NCBI GenBank assembly: GCA_012033495.1 | Contig: JAAUQT010000003.1 | Coordinates: 1-64,000 of the forward strand | Reading direction: 5' to 3' | From: Cyanobacteria bacterium RM1_2_2 | GTDB lineage: Bacteria > Cyanobacteriota > Cyanobacteriia > Elainellales > Elainellaceae | DNA length: 64,000 bases | Part shown: piece by piece, positions 47,934 through 57,195 of the stretch | How the letters are laid out: the number at the start of each line of letters is the position of its first letter | Numbering within the stretch: the first letter of the stretch is position 1 | Position numbers and translations under genes: made by a program | The notes under the pieces: model-generated | The model's input: only the letters and a program-made list of their open reading frames with translations | The model's database searches: none | What the model was told of the DNA's origin: nothing

Positions 47934-49589
47934 TTACTCAGGAAGCGAAACGGGGACGCTTTCCAATATAGGGGTGAGCTTCAAGTCATACACTTCTTCA
48001 AAGCTGGGTCTCTTTTGGTTCAGGCTCCATAGCTCTAGTTCGCAGTCGTCTTTGAGGTCAATTGCCTTCAAATATAGGCGCATTTCTTGCTCTTCGGGCA
48101 GGTATTCACAGCGCACTTGCTGAATAGCTCCGATTTGTCGCCGATCTAAGGCCACCGCCAAGCGCAACAACGGACTCAACTGTTCCACGATCTGACGATG
48201 CTTTTTGCTGTCGATGCTGCGGTAGCTGTCGTGTTTTTTCTTGGGGCCGCTACGGCGATGATAGCGAGCGAGATTGGCAATCGTTTCGATTTCTACGTCA
48301 GTGTAGCCCAACAGTTCACCGTAACGAATCAGGTAATAGGAGTGTTTGTGATGTCCAGAATGGCTGACGAAGTGACCGCAGTTATGCAAAATTGCTGCTG
48401 CCCAAAGCAACTCTTTTTCTTCATCACCCCACGAGTGAAGGGTTCCGTGCATTTGTTGAAATAGGTCTAACGCAAACTGAGCTACCCGCTGACTGTGTTC
48501 TAAATTCACCTGATATTTGTGAGCAATTTTGAAGACGCTGCGTTCGCGGACAGACTTTTGAAAGCGCAGGCGGTCTTCGATTAAACCGTGGGTTAACATC
48601 CAATCGACGATGATGCCTTCGCGCAAGGCCCGTTCGCAAATGGTAATCGTTTCTAAGCCCAGTAGCGCCATTGCTTCTTGCAAAATGACTGCCCCTGCCA
48701 CAATGATTTCTGAGCGGCGTTCGTTGATGCCCGGAATGTTGGCACGCTCAGCACAGTTGAGTTTGCGGAGGCGGTTGACCAATTCCCGCAGATCTCTGAG
48801 GCTAAACTGGTAGCCATGCAGTAAGGCAGGCACGTCTCCCAACTTTTCACGGGCGTGGAGTTCGGCGAGGGTGGCAATCGTCCCAGAAGTGCCAACCAAG
48901 CGCGGCAGTTCACCCAGACGCAAATGGGATTGCAACTCCTCCACAGGGCGTTCCAACATGCCGCGCACATAGGCTTGTAGATAATTGAACTCGCTGTTGC
49001 TGATGGGGTCAGTGTTCACCATCTCAGCAGTGAGGCGAACTGCGCCAATTTTGGTACTGCTGAGGCTGCACGGTTCATGCCCGTCGCCCAAAATTAGCTC
49101 TGTTGAGCCGCCGCCAATGTCGATAATGACGTGAGGCTGGTGATTGAACTCCATGCCCGACAGCACACCCAAATAAATGCGGCGGGCTTCTTCCTGTCCA
49201 GAAATCAAGTCAACGATTAGCCCTAGCTTCTGCTCAACTTGATGCAAAAACGCATGGCCGTTGGGCGCTTCTCGAACCGCGCTTGTGGCAGTCGCAATAA
49301 TGGCTTCGGCGTTGAGGGTTTGGGCAATCTTTTGGCAATGGCGCAGTGCCGTCATCGCCCGTTCGATGGCTGCGGGCGTGAGCCGACCTGTTTTTTTGTC
49401 TCGATCGCCTAAACGAACCGTTGCTTTTTCGCGGGCAATGATGGTGAACGCCGGAAGGGCAGGCTGAATTTTGACAACCACCATATGAATGGAATTGGTT
49501 CCCACATCGATCGCAGCCAGAACTCGATCACGGGCAGCAACAGATGGCTCACCAAAGGATTCTTGGCTCTTCAACAGCAGATCAATCAT
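47934..49589 (-). CDS. ppx: Exopolyphosphatase (Ppx/GppA family)
   Basis: A 551-residue enzyme that releases phosphate from polyphosphate ends (or hydrolyses pppGpp). The actin-like ATPase-fold domain shows the phosphate-1 loop (LAAIDVGTNSIHMVVVKI) and the second loop (VIIDIGGGSTELILG). The C-terminal HD-like domain has LLWAAAILHNCGHFVSHSGH. The long cyanobacterial form fits Ppx better than GppA, and the closeness of ppk1 supports this. The start ATG 49589 leaves 25 residues before the first strand; another Met is not available nearer. A 362-bp gap without recognisable genes follows upstream. Confidence 0.92.
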   Translation of the reverse strand: MIDLLLKSQESFGEPSVAARDRVLAAIDVGTNSIHMVVVKIQPALPAFTIIAREKATVRLGDRDKKTGRLTPAAIERAMTALRHCQKIAQTLNAEAIIATATSAVREAPNGHAFLHQVEQKLGLIVDLISGQEEARRIYLGVLSGMEFNHQPHVIIDIGGGSTELILGDGHEPCSLSSTKIGAVRLTAEMVNTDPISNSEFNYLQAYVRGMLERPVEELQSHLRLGELPRLVGTSGTIATLAELHAREKLGDVPALLHGYQFSLRDLRELVNRLRKLNCAERANIPGINERRSEIIVAGAVILQEAMALLGLETITICERALREGIIVDWMLTHGLIEDRLRFQKSVRERSVFKIAHKYQVNLEHSQRVAQFALDLFQQMHGTLHSWGDEEKELLWAAAILHNCGHFVSHSGHHKHSYYLIRYGELLGYTDVEIETIANLARYHRRSGPKKKHDSYRSIDSKKHRQIVEQLSPLLRLAVALDRRQIGAIQQVRCEYLPEEQEMRLYLKAIDLKDDCELELWSLNQKRPSFEEVYDLKLTPILESVPVSLPE

Positions 49590-49951
49590 TCGAGTATGGA
49601 GGAAGTAATGATGATGACAAATATGTTCAGCAAATGCCCTGCGGCTATCCTGCGGCTATCTACTGCTGTGAGCCATCCTATAACCAAGTTGTACCTTCCA
49701 TTTTTCAATTCTTAAGTGCCGCAATCCGGGAATTTAGTGCCGTCACAAAACTGCGCGATGGCTTTCCACGATAGTTTCTCAAATACTAGCGTACAGCCTT
49801 CTACCTCGATCGCTTCTCGTCTGGTTCGTTTCCAACTTCTTATGTTTCCAACCTCTTAGTTGAAGCTTAGTTGAAGCTTAGTTGAAGTTAAGCCGATGTC
49901 GCTTCACACCCGCCTTGATAAGAGTCAGCTTCTGACCGAAGTAAACAGCCG

Positions 49952-50476
49952 CTAATTAAGATAAACATTGCCCCTCTGATCAACATAAACCGAGGTGCGA
50001 TCTTCAGCAAAGTTAGGGGTTTCCCGGACTTGCAGCGTCACCGTTCCAGTTGCGGAATCAGGCAGCAACGTCACCTTCAAAAAGCCATTATCAGCGCGAC
50101 GAAACGTAAAGGTGGTCGGCACCCGCAGGCGTTCTAGCGTCATTTCTGAGCGACCTGCTAACGTCCGATATTCGGTGTCGCCAATCACCTGATACTCAAT
50201 TGCTGAACCCGTTTCGTTAATAAACCGTAGGTTCACCCGACCATTCGTTGGCGTAACAGAGGTAGAAGGAATCTGAGTGCCTGTGAAACCTGTATTTGGA
50301 TCGGTTTGCGCGAGTCGATCCGGCAAAGCGACTCGGTTAGGTAAAGCAACGGCACTCAACCCAACGCTAGCTGACATGCCAATCATGCCAACCAAACTGC
50401 CCCAAAGCCCCAAGCCAATAAGCTGCTGAACGCGAGAACCACGATGCCAACGCTGAACAAGGTTAAGAGGATTCAT
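49952..50476 (-). CDS. Exported beta-rich hypothetical protein
   Basis: A 174-residue protein with one N-terminal hydrophobic segment (LIGLGLWGSLVGMIGMSASVGLSAVALP) that could act as signal or anchor. A Thr/Pro-rich spacer follows, then a C-terminal beta-sandwich-like domain of about 100 residues (VNLRFINETGSAIEYQVIGDTEYRTL ...). No known catalytic motif. It lies 30 bp from the small membrane protein gene at 50506, which is upstream on the same strand, so the two probably share a transcript. Confidence 0.68.
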   Translation of the reverse strand: MNPLNLVQRWHRGSRVQQLIGLGLWGSLVGMIGMSASVGLSAVALPNRVALPDRLAQTDPNTGFTGTQIPSTSVTPTNGRVNLRFINETGSAIEYQVIGDTEYRTLAGRSEMTLERLRVPTTFTFRRADNGFLKVTLLPDSATGTVTLQVRETPNFAEDRTSVYVDQRGNVYLN

Positions 50477-50505
50477 AGATGAGAAACCAAATGCAATAGA
50501 TGAAT

Positions 50506-50757
50506 TTAGAGAGGTTGTTTAGGAGCAAACTGTTTGTTGAGCCAGCTTATGATGCCGCTCAAGAGCGCACCACCCATCAAAATTCCGATTGCCGGAGTAA
50601 AAACGGGCTGCCAAAGACGATACCAAAGATCCAGCCCTAAAGGAAGATGAAATGCTCGTCCTGCTACGGCAATTGCCAGCCAGAAAAAGCTCAGCAAAAC
50701 CAGAAAAAGGTTTGCGACTAAAGCCAGGTTGAGCCATTCTAAAAGCTTCTCTCTCAT
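50506..50757 (-). CDS. Small two-helix membrane protein
   Basis: An 83-residue protein with two hydrophobic helices (about residues 8-30 and 50-72) and a short basic C-terminus. I use ATG 50757 (MREKLLEWLNLALVANL); the track start upstream is a TTG. Cyanobacteria encode small membrane proteins of this appearance with unknown function; I cannot name the family. It is first in a likely two-gene transcript with the exported protein downstream. Confidence 0.66.
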   Translation of the reverse strand: MREKLLEWLNLALVANLFLVLLSFFWLAIAVAGRAFHLPLGLDLWYRLWQPVFTPAIGILMGGALLSGIISWLNKQFAPKQPL

Positions 50758-50938
50758 AAAAATTGCCAAATAAAATTAGGAATCGCAGAAATGATTGGAG
50801 GACTGAGCCAGTCAAAATATGCCTCAACGAACCCAAACCCAAATTGGTTAATTTTGAGTAATCTGTAACAACCCAGTTAATTGACAGACTGTTTGCAAAT
50901 CCATATCGAGTCAGAGAGCGAGGTCTAGCGCCTTTATG

Positions 50939-51168
50939 TTCATTTACAAACAGTCATTTAGAGCTTGTTTATCAACAAAGATTGAGATCCCCCCCAAATC
51001 CCCCTTAAAAAGGGGGACTCAGAGATTTGGTATGTGCTACCCACAGGCTTCGCCTACGGTTCCCTCCTTTTTATAGGCTTTGCCTTCCCTTTAGGGTAGG
51101 AGGGTTAGGGAGGATCAGATGTGAAGTCGATTCTAGCCTCTTAAAATTCATTTACAAACAGTCATTTA
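50939..51168. repeat. Element flanked by 22-bp direct repeats
   Basis: TTCATTTACAAACAGTCATTTA occurs identically at 50939-50960 and 51147-51168. Between them lie 186 bp with a CCCCCTTAAAAAGGGGG palindrome and a GGTAGGAGGGTTAGGGAGG stretch, typical of dispersed cyanobacterial repeats. The direct repeats could be a target duplication or a recombination scar. No gene is seen in the 608-bp gap. Confidence 0.6.
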
Positions 51169-51377
51169 AGCAGGCTGGCTACCTACCACCATTATTTATG
51201 AATTAATCTTTGCGTATCAACTCAGTCAAAAGTCAGTCAAAAGTTTTGGAGCAAGTTATTTTCCTTAGGGATAGTTTACCAAATTCAATTGCCAAAAAAT
51301 ATGGCTGTCTCATCATGAGATTCAGCCACATTTGTAGAAGCAGCATTAAATTAAGTGTGAAAAAGAGTGTGCTTAAA

Positions 51378-51569
51378 TTAGCTCTCTACCAACTCCTCTA
51401 CTTCTTCTAAATTGTCTGGATCTACATAGTGGCAAGTGGCATCGTCAATACAAATTAGCGCCCAACCGGTCTGGTCAACACCCATGAATTTATATAAACC
51501 TTGCTCAACGAAAAAGCCTTTGTGGTTACGAGTTTCCGTCTTCACTTCTACGTTGTTGTTACCGCTCAT
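51378..51569 (-). CDS. Small acidic hypothetical protein
   Basis: A 63-residue protein beginning MSGNNNVEVKTETRN. I choose this start at 51569 because AAAGGAG lies about 11 bases before it; the track start 16 codons upstream has no such signal. The product is beta-rich (GFFVEQGLYKFMGVDQTGWALICID) with an acidic C-terminus (DNLEEVEELVES). It is not recognised and has no operon partner. Confidence 0.68.
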   Translation of the reverse strand: MSGNNNVEVKTETRNHKGFFVEQGLYKFMGVDQTGWALICIDDATCHYVDPDNLEEVEELVES

Positions 51570-51865
51570 AAATTCCAGCTCCTTTGATATTAAAAAGTGA
51601 AGTTTTTGAGGAGTCATCAGAACGACTAATCTCTAACTTCACCAAATCTTATCATTAGATTTTCAATTCCTTTGTTAAAGATTCTAAGGAATAATTAAGC
51701 TCTTGATATAAAACGGGAATGGAAGACGGATAAAGCGAACTGCCTCAAAACCTTTTTCGCGAGAAAGATGGGCTGAAATCCTAGATTTGGCTGAAATCCA
51801 TGCTTGACTAATTACGTTTTGTAAAGCTGAAACTCATCCGGCAGTCACTTGATTAAGCCTGAAGA

Positions 51866-52285
51866 TTAAGCCTCAAACAGCCAGTTCTTCACCCTAATCA
51901 AGCTTTTCCATTCAGGCCTTCTGCTCAATCCATCTTCAAAATTTTGTTCAACTTCCTGCCGCAGTTCTGGAATCATGATCAGTTGACCTGCCACTTCAAT
52001 ATGCTCTCGCACACCTTTTTGAGCCGTTTCCAGCATGGCAATTGACAAATTAATTCGAGCTTGCGGATCTTGCGGGTTCAGCTTCACTGCTTTTTGAGCC
52101 GCTTTGTAAGCTTGAGTTGGCTTACTGTCTAACAAATAAAGCCACGATAGGCACGTCCAAGCCGCGCTGGTTTTGGGGGTGCGATCGCAAACTTCCTTGA
52201 AGAGAGGCAACAGTTCTGTCGCTGACTCTCCTGCCCGATAGCGCTCCAACCCTTGATCAAACAATACTTCAACCGTTTCCGTCAT
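51866..52285 (-). CDS. TPR-type protein
   Basis: A 139-residue helical protein with about three TPR-like helix pairs: LFDQGLERYRAGESATEL, AAWTCLSWLYLLDSKPTQAYKAAQKAVKLNPQDPQ, and ARINLSIAMLETAQKG. Such small TPR proteins are scaffolds; no partner is suggested by the context. No signal peptide. Start ATG 52285 is the only suitable one. Confidence 0.8.
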   Translation of the reverse strand: MTETVEVLFDQGLERYRAGESATELLPLFKEVCDRTPKTSAAWTCLSWLYLLDSKPTQAYKAAQKAVKLNPQDPQARINLSIAMLETAQKGVREHIEVAGQLIMIPELRQEVEQNFEDGLSRRPEWKSLIRVKNWLFEA

Positions 52286-52593
52286 ACGTGCTGATAAATT
52301 CTCTAATCTTCTTGCCGATCGTTAAGCATAGCAAATTTGGCAGGTTGAATAAATCTTAATGCAGTCTGAATGCAGTTAGTTTTTTGCGCTGCTCAATCGA
52401 TAGGTGCAATGAGAGAGCAGATGCAATTCGGCTCCGTTCAACGCTCAAACCACAGACTCAAGCGGGGTGAGCGCAGCCGAACCCCAGATTCTCAGTTGAA
52501 TTCAGTTCACCCACCGATTTGCGTGCTGGTTGCTTTTGCACTTTCCTAGACACGCTTTCAGAGCTTTTCAAACACTTTTTCCAAATTTCCAAA

Positions 52594-52641
52594 CAAAAAA
52601 AGAAGGACTGAAACCGCAGGCTTTCCGCCAATTTCAGTCCT
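52594..52641 (-). terminator. Rho-independent terminator (minus strand)
   Basis: On the minus strand AGGACTGAAA pairs with TTTCAGTCCT around a GC-rich inner hairpin, and TTCTTTTTTTG follows. It lies about 190 bp beyond the stop of the IscA-type gene (with a family B repeat in between) and is oriented to end its transcript. Confidence 0.75.
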
Positions 52642-52649
52642 CTAAGAAA

Positions 52650-52776
52650 GAATCGTGGATTGAATCAATCCGTAAACTGTTGGGCGAGCCTAGCAGATCA
52701 ATGGGCATCCGGTAATCGATTTGACCGCAAAACCTGCCCCTGTCCACGATCGAACGGATTGAATTCCCATTCCTAA
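52650..52776 (+). repeat. MITE-like repeat, family B, copy 2
   Basis: AATCGTGGATTGAATCAATC at the left and CGAACGGATTGAATTCCCAT towards the right frame an interior with the GCAAAACCTGCCC arm. It is the same orientation as 56936-57065 and opposite to 31884-32012. It lies between the IscA-type gene and its terminator. Confidence 0.75.
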
Positions 52777-52829
52777 GGCTTTTTTTATTTCTAGACTTGA
52801 TGCTGATTGGTTAGCTTACATTTGTTAGC

Positions 52830-53183
52830 CTACGAGAAAGACTTACCGCAGCCGCAGGTCTGGTTAGCGTTGGGGTTGGTGAACTGGAAGCCGCCGCCAA
52901 TTAGAGCATCACTATAGTCAAGCATCAAACCATAGAGATACAGGATGCTTTTGGGATCACAAACGACCTTAAAGCCGCCATAGTCAAACACTTCGTCGTT
53001 CTCCCGAATGTTATTGGGATCTTCAAAATCCATCATGTAGGACATGCCGGAACAACCACCTTGCCGAACGCCAACCCGCAGGCACAGATCTTTTCCTTGG
53101 CTGTCACGCAGGGCCATAACGTGACGTAGGGCTGCATCGGACATCATAATTCCTTGCTGTTGAGGCTGAGCTACTTGTGTCAT
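52830..53183 (-). CDS. Iron-sulfur cluster assembly protein, IscA/SufA type
   Basis: A 117-residue A-type Fe-S carrier protein. The three conserved cysteines are present, one in [14 protein letters not shown] and two in the C-terminal CGCG motif. The LGVRQGG-like strand (LRVGVRQGG) and [16 protein letters not shown] complete the HesB fold. Such proteins deliver [2Fe-2S] or [4Fe-4S] clusters or iron in photosynthetic cells. It is a single gene with no suf or isc genes adjacent. The ATG at 53183 begins a short Gln-rich N-terminal extension. Confidence 0.92.
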   Translation of the reverse strand: MTQVAQPQQQGIMMSDAALRHVMALRDSQGKDLCLRVGVRQGGCSGMSYMMDFEDPNNIRENDEVFDYGGFKVVCDPKSILYLYGLMLDYSDALIGGGFQFTNPNANQTCGCGKSFS

Positions 53184-53504
53184 GGGTTAAAGACTCCTAA
53201 CGTTATCTAACGAAAACTTATCCTAGATTTTTCTGCTTATAGTGAGGGTAACTGGCTCTGACAGCTTACAGTTAGCTTGAACCATCGTTGCCTTGCTGCC
53301 AAATCTCGTTGATTGGCTGCTGACTTCGCTGACCCTCTACCATCCCTCTGCCATCATTTTTGCCATCATTACAGAGTTCATCAATCCGAAACAGGCTTGC
53401 ACTCGATACACTAATCTTTAATCTGATTAATCTGATGGTAACGGATTCCGCAAATTCCCTGCAAAAGGAAGCTGACCGCCGACTCACTTTTACGGTTTTT
53501 TTGT

Positions 53505-55187
53505 ATGACTGGTCTCAATCGCTCTACCCGCCGTCGTCTTCAAAATTTGCGTCAAGTCCCTAGTGTTTGGGAGGGGGATCGACGTATGCTTGCGTCGCGC
53601 CTCTTGCGCAGTTCAGAACCGGATTTACCGCGACAAGGGGATTGCATCCTCTGGGTGGATGGAACCGAGGGCATGGTGCGAGCAATGGACGTGGTTTCAT
53701 CGGATGCGGGAGCCGAAGCGGTCGTGCGAACCTTGCTGCAAGCGATGGAATATCCGCACAATTCGGGAGTGCCTGCTCGTCCACAAAAGATTTTAGTCCG
53801 CGATCGAGAAATTCAGTTCTTTTTGCGGGGCGTTTTGCAAGAGTTGAACATCGTAGTGGACTATGCCCCCGAACTGCCGCTGATCGACGAGATTTTTCAA
53901 GGACTGCAAGGGCTAGATGCCGACAAACCGCCCGAACTGCCTGCCGAATATGCCCACTCTATCTTTCAGGTGACTCAGCAAATCTGGCAGATTGGGCCGT
54001 GGGCGAAGTTAGATGAAGAAAAAATCATTGCAGTGGAGTTGAACTATGGCGATGTGGAAACGCTCTACATCTCAACGCTGGGCATGTTGGGCATGGAATA
54101 TGGGCTGTTGATGTATCGCTCATTGGAGTCGCTGAAAAAATTTCGCCAACAGGTGCTAGTTGCTGCCGACGACACGCCCCAAATTTTGGAAGAAGCTTTC
54201 TTAGAGCAAGATTGCCTATTTCTCACCTTTGACCAGCTAGATAACTTTCCTGATCCAGAAGAATTAGTCACCGACGATGAACAGCAGTCAGCGCTGGCTG
54301 CCTTCCGAGCCGAAACCGGCGTGCAACCCAGTTTTGGCAATTTGCACCCGCTGGAAGGGATGCGCCCCGTGCTGTATGAAGAAGAAGCGCGAGTCATTTT
54401 GGTGGCGCTGCAAGCCCTCCAGCGGTTTTTCCAGAGCCATTTGTCTGAAATGAACGTGGATGAGTTTCCGGCGATGACTAGCCGCTACCGGATTCCCAAC
54501 CCCGACCAGCCGAGCCAAAAAATTAGCGTCAAGGTTTCGACGTTGCCAGAGGTGGCAGAGGAACTCTATGAAATGTCGATGGCAGCCGAACTGGAAGCAG
54601 ACGAAGGACTGCCAAGTTTTCCAGTTTTGCACAACGACTTGATTCCTGAAGATGCGTTTTACAGCTTGGGCGCAATGCCTTGGGAAACCTTAGACATTTT
54701 GCGAACCATTGTGCAATCACATCAGGCTGCTGCTAAAGACGAAGGGCGCTCTGAGGGACGTTCAGAGGGTCGCTCTTCAGATGGCTTTCCCGTAATTTTG
54801 ATCCAAACCTCGCGCCCCAAAGCCAAAGCGCTGATTGAAGGGCTACAAGCCGCCGGAGGACTGCAAGCGATTTGTTTCAATTCTGGAGAAGATCCGCTGT
54901 CGGCAGAACAGTATGATTTGGGGCTTTTGCAAACCAACAATGGCGAACTGCATCTGTTTGGCGAGTTTTCTAATGACGATCCGGTACACATCCAAGCCCG
55001 CAAAAAATGGGATCAGCGCTGTAAGAAAACCAAAGGGCACTGCGGCTTAGTCATCGCTAGAGGGTTAAAAGGCGCCTCGCGCGGCAACCCGCAACTCACG
55101 GATATGATGGCCCTTTTTGAAGCCAAAGCCATCACTGAAGCCGAGTTGGGTTTAGGATCGTTGCAACTCATTCCCTATTTGGAGTAG
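53505..55187 (+). CDS. Conserved cyanobacterial protein (possibly DUF6930)
   Basis: A 560-residue cytoplasmic protein with no membrane helices. The N-terminal part (LNRSTRRRLQNLRQVPSVWEG; ILWVDGTEGMVRAMDVV) resembles what I remember of the DUF6930 family; this is a weak recollection. A middle acidic region (EEAFLEQDCLFLTFDQLD) and a C-terminal alpha/beta portion (VILIQTSRPKAKALIEGLQAAGGLQAICFN) follow, separated by the short repeat EGRSEGRSEGRSS. No catalytic motif is recognised. It lies directly upstream of psaD on the same strand but 131 bp away. Confidence 0.65.
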   Translation: MTGLNRSTRRRLQNLRQVPSVWEGDRRMLASRLLRSSEPDLPRQGDCILWVDGTEGMVRAMDVVSSDAGAEAVVRTLLQAMEYPHNSGVPARPQKILVRDREIQFFLRGVLQELNIVVDYAPELPLIDEIFQGLQGLDADKPPELPAEYAHSIFQVTQQIWQIGPWAKLDEEKIIAVELNYGDVETLYISTLGMLGMEYGLLMYRSLESLKKFRQQVLVAADDTPQILEEAFLEQDCLFLTFDQLDNFPDPEELVTDDEQQSALAAFRAETGVQPSFGNLHPLEGMRPVLYEEEARVILVALQALQRFFQSHLSEMNVDEFPAMTSRYRIPNPDQPSQKISVKVSTLPEVAEELYEMSMAAELEADEGLPSFPVLHNDLIPEDAFYSLGAMPWETLDILRTIVQSHQAAAKDEGRSEGRSEGRSSDGFPVILIQTSRPKAKALIEGLQAAGGLQAICFNSGEDPLSAEQYDLGLLQTNNGELHLFGEFSNDDPVHIQARKKWDQRCKKTKGHCGLVIARGLKGASRGNPQLTDMMALFEAKAITEAELGLGSLQLIPYLE

Positions 55188-55318
55188 TTAAAGGGTGAAG
55201 CGTCAATGTCCTATTCCTGAAGCCGGTTTCCTGAAGAACTGTTACAGTTCCTGAACAAAGTCGAATATGGGGTCAGCCGCGATGGTAGGATTCCTGAAAA
55301 CTGTTCAGAGAACGATTC

Positions 55319-55747
55319 ATGGCAGAAACTCTTACTGGACAAACTCCCATATTCGGTGGCAGCACAGGCGGCCTACTGAGCAAAGCAGATGAAGAAGAAA
55401 AATACGCAATCACCTGGACTTCTTCTAAAGAACAGGTGTTTGAAATGCCCACGGGCGGCGCTGCAATCATGCAGGAAGGTGAAAACCTCTTGTATCTCGC
55501 TCGCAAAGAGCAATGTCTAGCTCTAGGAGCACAGTTCCGCTCTAAGTTTAAGCCTAGGATCGAGGATTTCAAGATCTATCGGGTTTATCCGAGTGGGGAA
55601 ATTCAATATCTCCATCCATCTGATGGCGTCTTCCCTGAAAAGGTGAATGCAGGTCGTCAGGCGGTGAACAGTGTGCCTCGCGGCATCGGGCAGAATCCTA
55701 GTCCTGCTACGGTGAAGTTCACAGGCAAAAATGTTTATGATCCCTAG
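55319..55747 (+). CDS. psaD: Photosystem I reaction centre subunit II (PsaD)
   Basis: A 142-residue stromal/cytoplasmic-side subunit of photosystem I that provides the docking site for ferredoxin and stabilises PsaC. The whole protein matches the family from [19 protein letters not shown] through the basic ferredoxin-binding region ([19 protein letters not shown]) to NVYDP. Length is typical of cyanobacteria. A strong terminator follows. Expression is expected to be high; no promoter was assigned with confidence. Confidence 0.98.
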   Translation: MAETLTGQTPIFGGSTGGLLSKADEEEKYAITWTSSKEQVFEMPTGGAAIMQEGENLLYLARKEQCLALGAQFRSKFKPRIEDFKIYRVYPSGEIQYLHPSDGVFPEKVNAGRQAVNSVPRGIGQNPSPATVKFTGKNVYDP

Positions 55748-55830
55748 GCTGCCTCTAGCCTAAGTCAATGGGGACGCATTATTTCTACTTCTTTTCAACT
55801 TCAAGATAGTTCAGGTCATTCATTGAAATT

Positions 55831-55856
55831 GGGCAGCTATAGGCTGTCCTTTTTTA
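55831..55856 (+). terminator. Rho-independent terminator of psaD
   Basis: GGGCAGC pairs with GCTGTCC (one G-U) around a TATAG loop and is followed by TTTTTT. It is 83 bases after the psaD stop. The next bases are three copies of the 10-bp unit TTTATTGGGC, starting in its T-run. Confidence 0.8.
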
Positions 55857-55882
55857 TTGGGCTTTATTGGGCTTTATTGGGC
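55853..55882. repeat. 10-bp tandem repeat (3 units)
   Basis: TTTATTGGGC repeated three times immediately after the psaD terminator hairpin. Confidence 0.85.
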
Positions 55883-55939
55883 TTTTATCTGGCTTTGGCA
55901 GGCTACACTCAAAAAACTGGCAGCAGCTTGAACAGCATT

Positions 55940-56830
55940 TTATTCACCATCTTTTGCAGGTTTTGCCTCCGCTAATTTTGCCTCCGCTAGCTTTGCTTTT
56001 GCCGCTTGCCAAAGCTGTTCCAACTCTTCTACAGAATACTCGTTGATCGAGCGTCCTTGAGCGAGTGCTTGTTCGACCTGAGCAAACCGTTGGATAAACC
56101 GCTGATTGGTGCCTTGTAGGGCAGCTTCTGGGTCTAACCCATACCAGCGAGCCAGATTGACCACGGTAAACAGCAGATCGCCCAGTTCGGCTTGCTGATT
56201 TTCGATTGGCTCTGACCGAATCGCCTGTTCAAATTCGCCCAATTCCTCGTGAAACTTTTGCCAAACGCCCTCTACGTTTTCCCACTCAAACCCGACTGCG
56301 GCCGCTTTATGTGAAATTTTCATGGCAGCGGTTAAAGGAGGCAGCGAGCGAGCGTACCGTTCCAGCCGAGGCGTGAGGGCAGCGGTTTCTGTTTTGGCTT
56401 GCTCTTCCTGCGCTTTGATCGACTCCCAGTTTTGGTGAACCTGTTCAACGCCCTCAACTGTCACATCACTAAAAACATGCGGGTGGCGACGAATCAGCTT
56501 TTCGGCAATTCCAGTAGCAACCGTTGCCAAATCAAACTGTCCGGATTCGCTGGCAATTTGAGCTTGTAAAACGACTTGCAGCAGCAAATCACCCAATTCA
56601 TCAGCAATGGCATCGGGCTGGGCTTGCCGGATGGCATCCACGACTTCGTAGGCTTCTTCTAACACGTAGGGAATCAGCGTTTCAGGGGTTTGGGCTAAAT
56701 CCCACGGGCAGCCCCCCTCTGGTGATCGAAGTTGGGCAACGACCTCAATTAGCTGCTGAAGGGCGGCAAGTTTGGCTGATAGGCTGGGAGCATGGCTCGA
56801 AGAATTGGGCTGGGCAGGCGAAATTGACAT
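55940..56830 (-). CDS. mazG: Nucleoside triphosphate pyrophosphohydrolase MazG
   Basis: A 296-residue enzyme that hydrolyses (d)NTPs to NMP and pyrophosphate. There are two MazG modules: the N-terminal one shows CPWDLAQTPETLIPYVLEEAYEVVDAI and ADELGDLLLQVVLQA with the EExxE...ExxD metal-binding residues; the C-terminal one shows KFHEELGEFEQAI and AELGDLLFTVVNLARW. Start ATG 56830 (MSISPAQP) is preferred to the track start six codons earlier. The C-terminus ends in a small KLAEAKLAEAKPAK repeat, probably from local slippage. Confidence 0.94.
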   Translation of the reverse strand: MSISPAQPNSSSHAPSLSAKLAALQQLIEVVAQLRSPEGGCPWDLAQTPETLIPYVLEEAYEVVDAIRQAQPDAIADELGDLLLQVVLQAQIASESGQFDLATVATGIAEKLIRRHPHVFSDVTVEGVEQVHQNWESIKAQEEQAKTETAALTPRLERYARSLPPLTAAMKISHKAAAVGFEWENVEGVWQKFHEELGEFEQAIRSEPIENQQAELGDLLFTVVNLARWYGLDPEAALQGTNQRFIQRFAQVEQALAQGRSINEYSVEELEQLWQAAKAKLAEAKLAEAKPAKDGE

Positions 56831-56935
56831 AGCTTCCAGGAATAACAAAGCTTCAACATTAAATTACTTTAGAACGCTGAGAAAAGCACGGAGATGAGCC
56901 AAGTTTTCGCTTGACTGGTCTCTCACTTCCTCAAT

Positions 56936-57065
56936 TAGGATCGTGGATTGAATCAATCCGTAACCTGTACGGGCGGGTTTCGCAGATCCATGGGCATCCG
57001 GCAATCGATTTGACCGCAAAACCCGCCCGTCCCCACGATCGAACGGATTGAATTCCCATTCCTTA
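56936..57065 (+). repeat. MITE-like repeat, family B, copy 3
   Basis: The best preserved copy of family B. The ends TAGGATCGTGGATTGAATCA and TTGAATTCCCATTCCTTA form an imperfect inverted repeat. The interior GGGCGGGTTTCGC / GCAAAACCCGCCC arms can form a stable hairpin. It lies in the gap between mazG and the peroxiredoxin-glutaredoxin gene. Confidence 0.8.
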
Positions 57066-57195
57066 GTGCTCTGTTTGGCTGATAGACTGGTTGAGGCTGA
57101 GGTTACATATTCAATGAACTTGACAGAATATACCTTGCGTGAATACGCTGTTGCCAACGATCTATCGTAAGTTGTTGTAAGTAGGAGTTGCTGTA

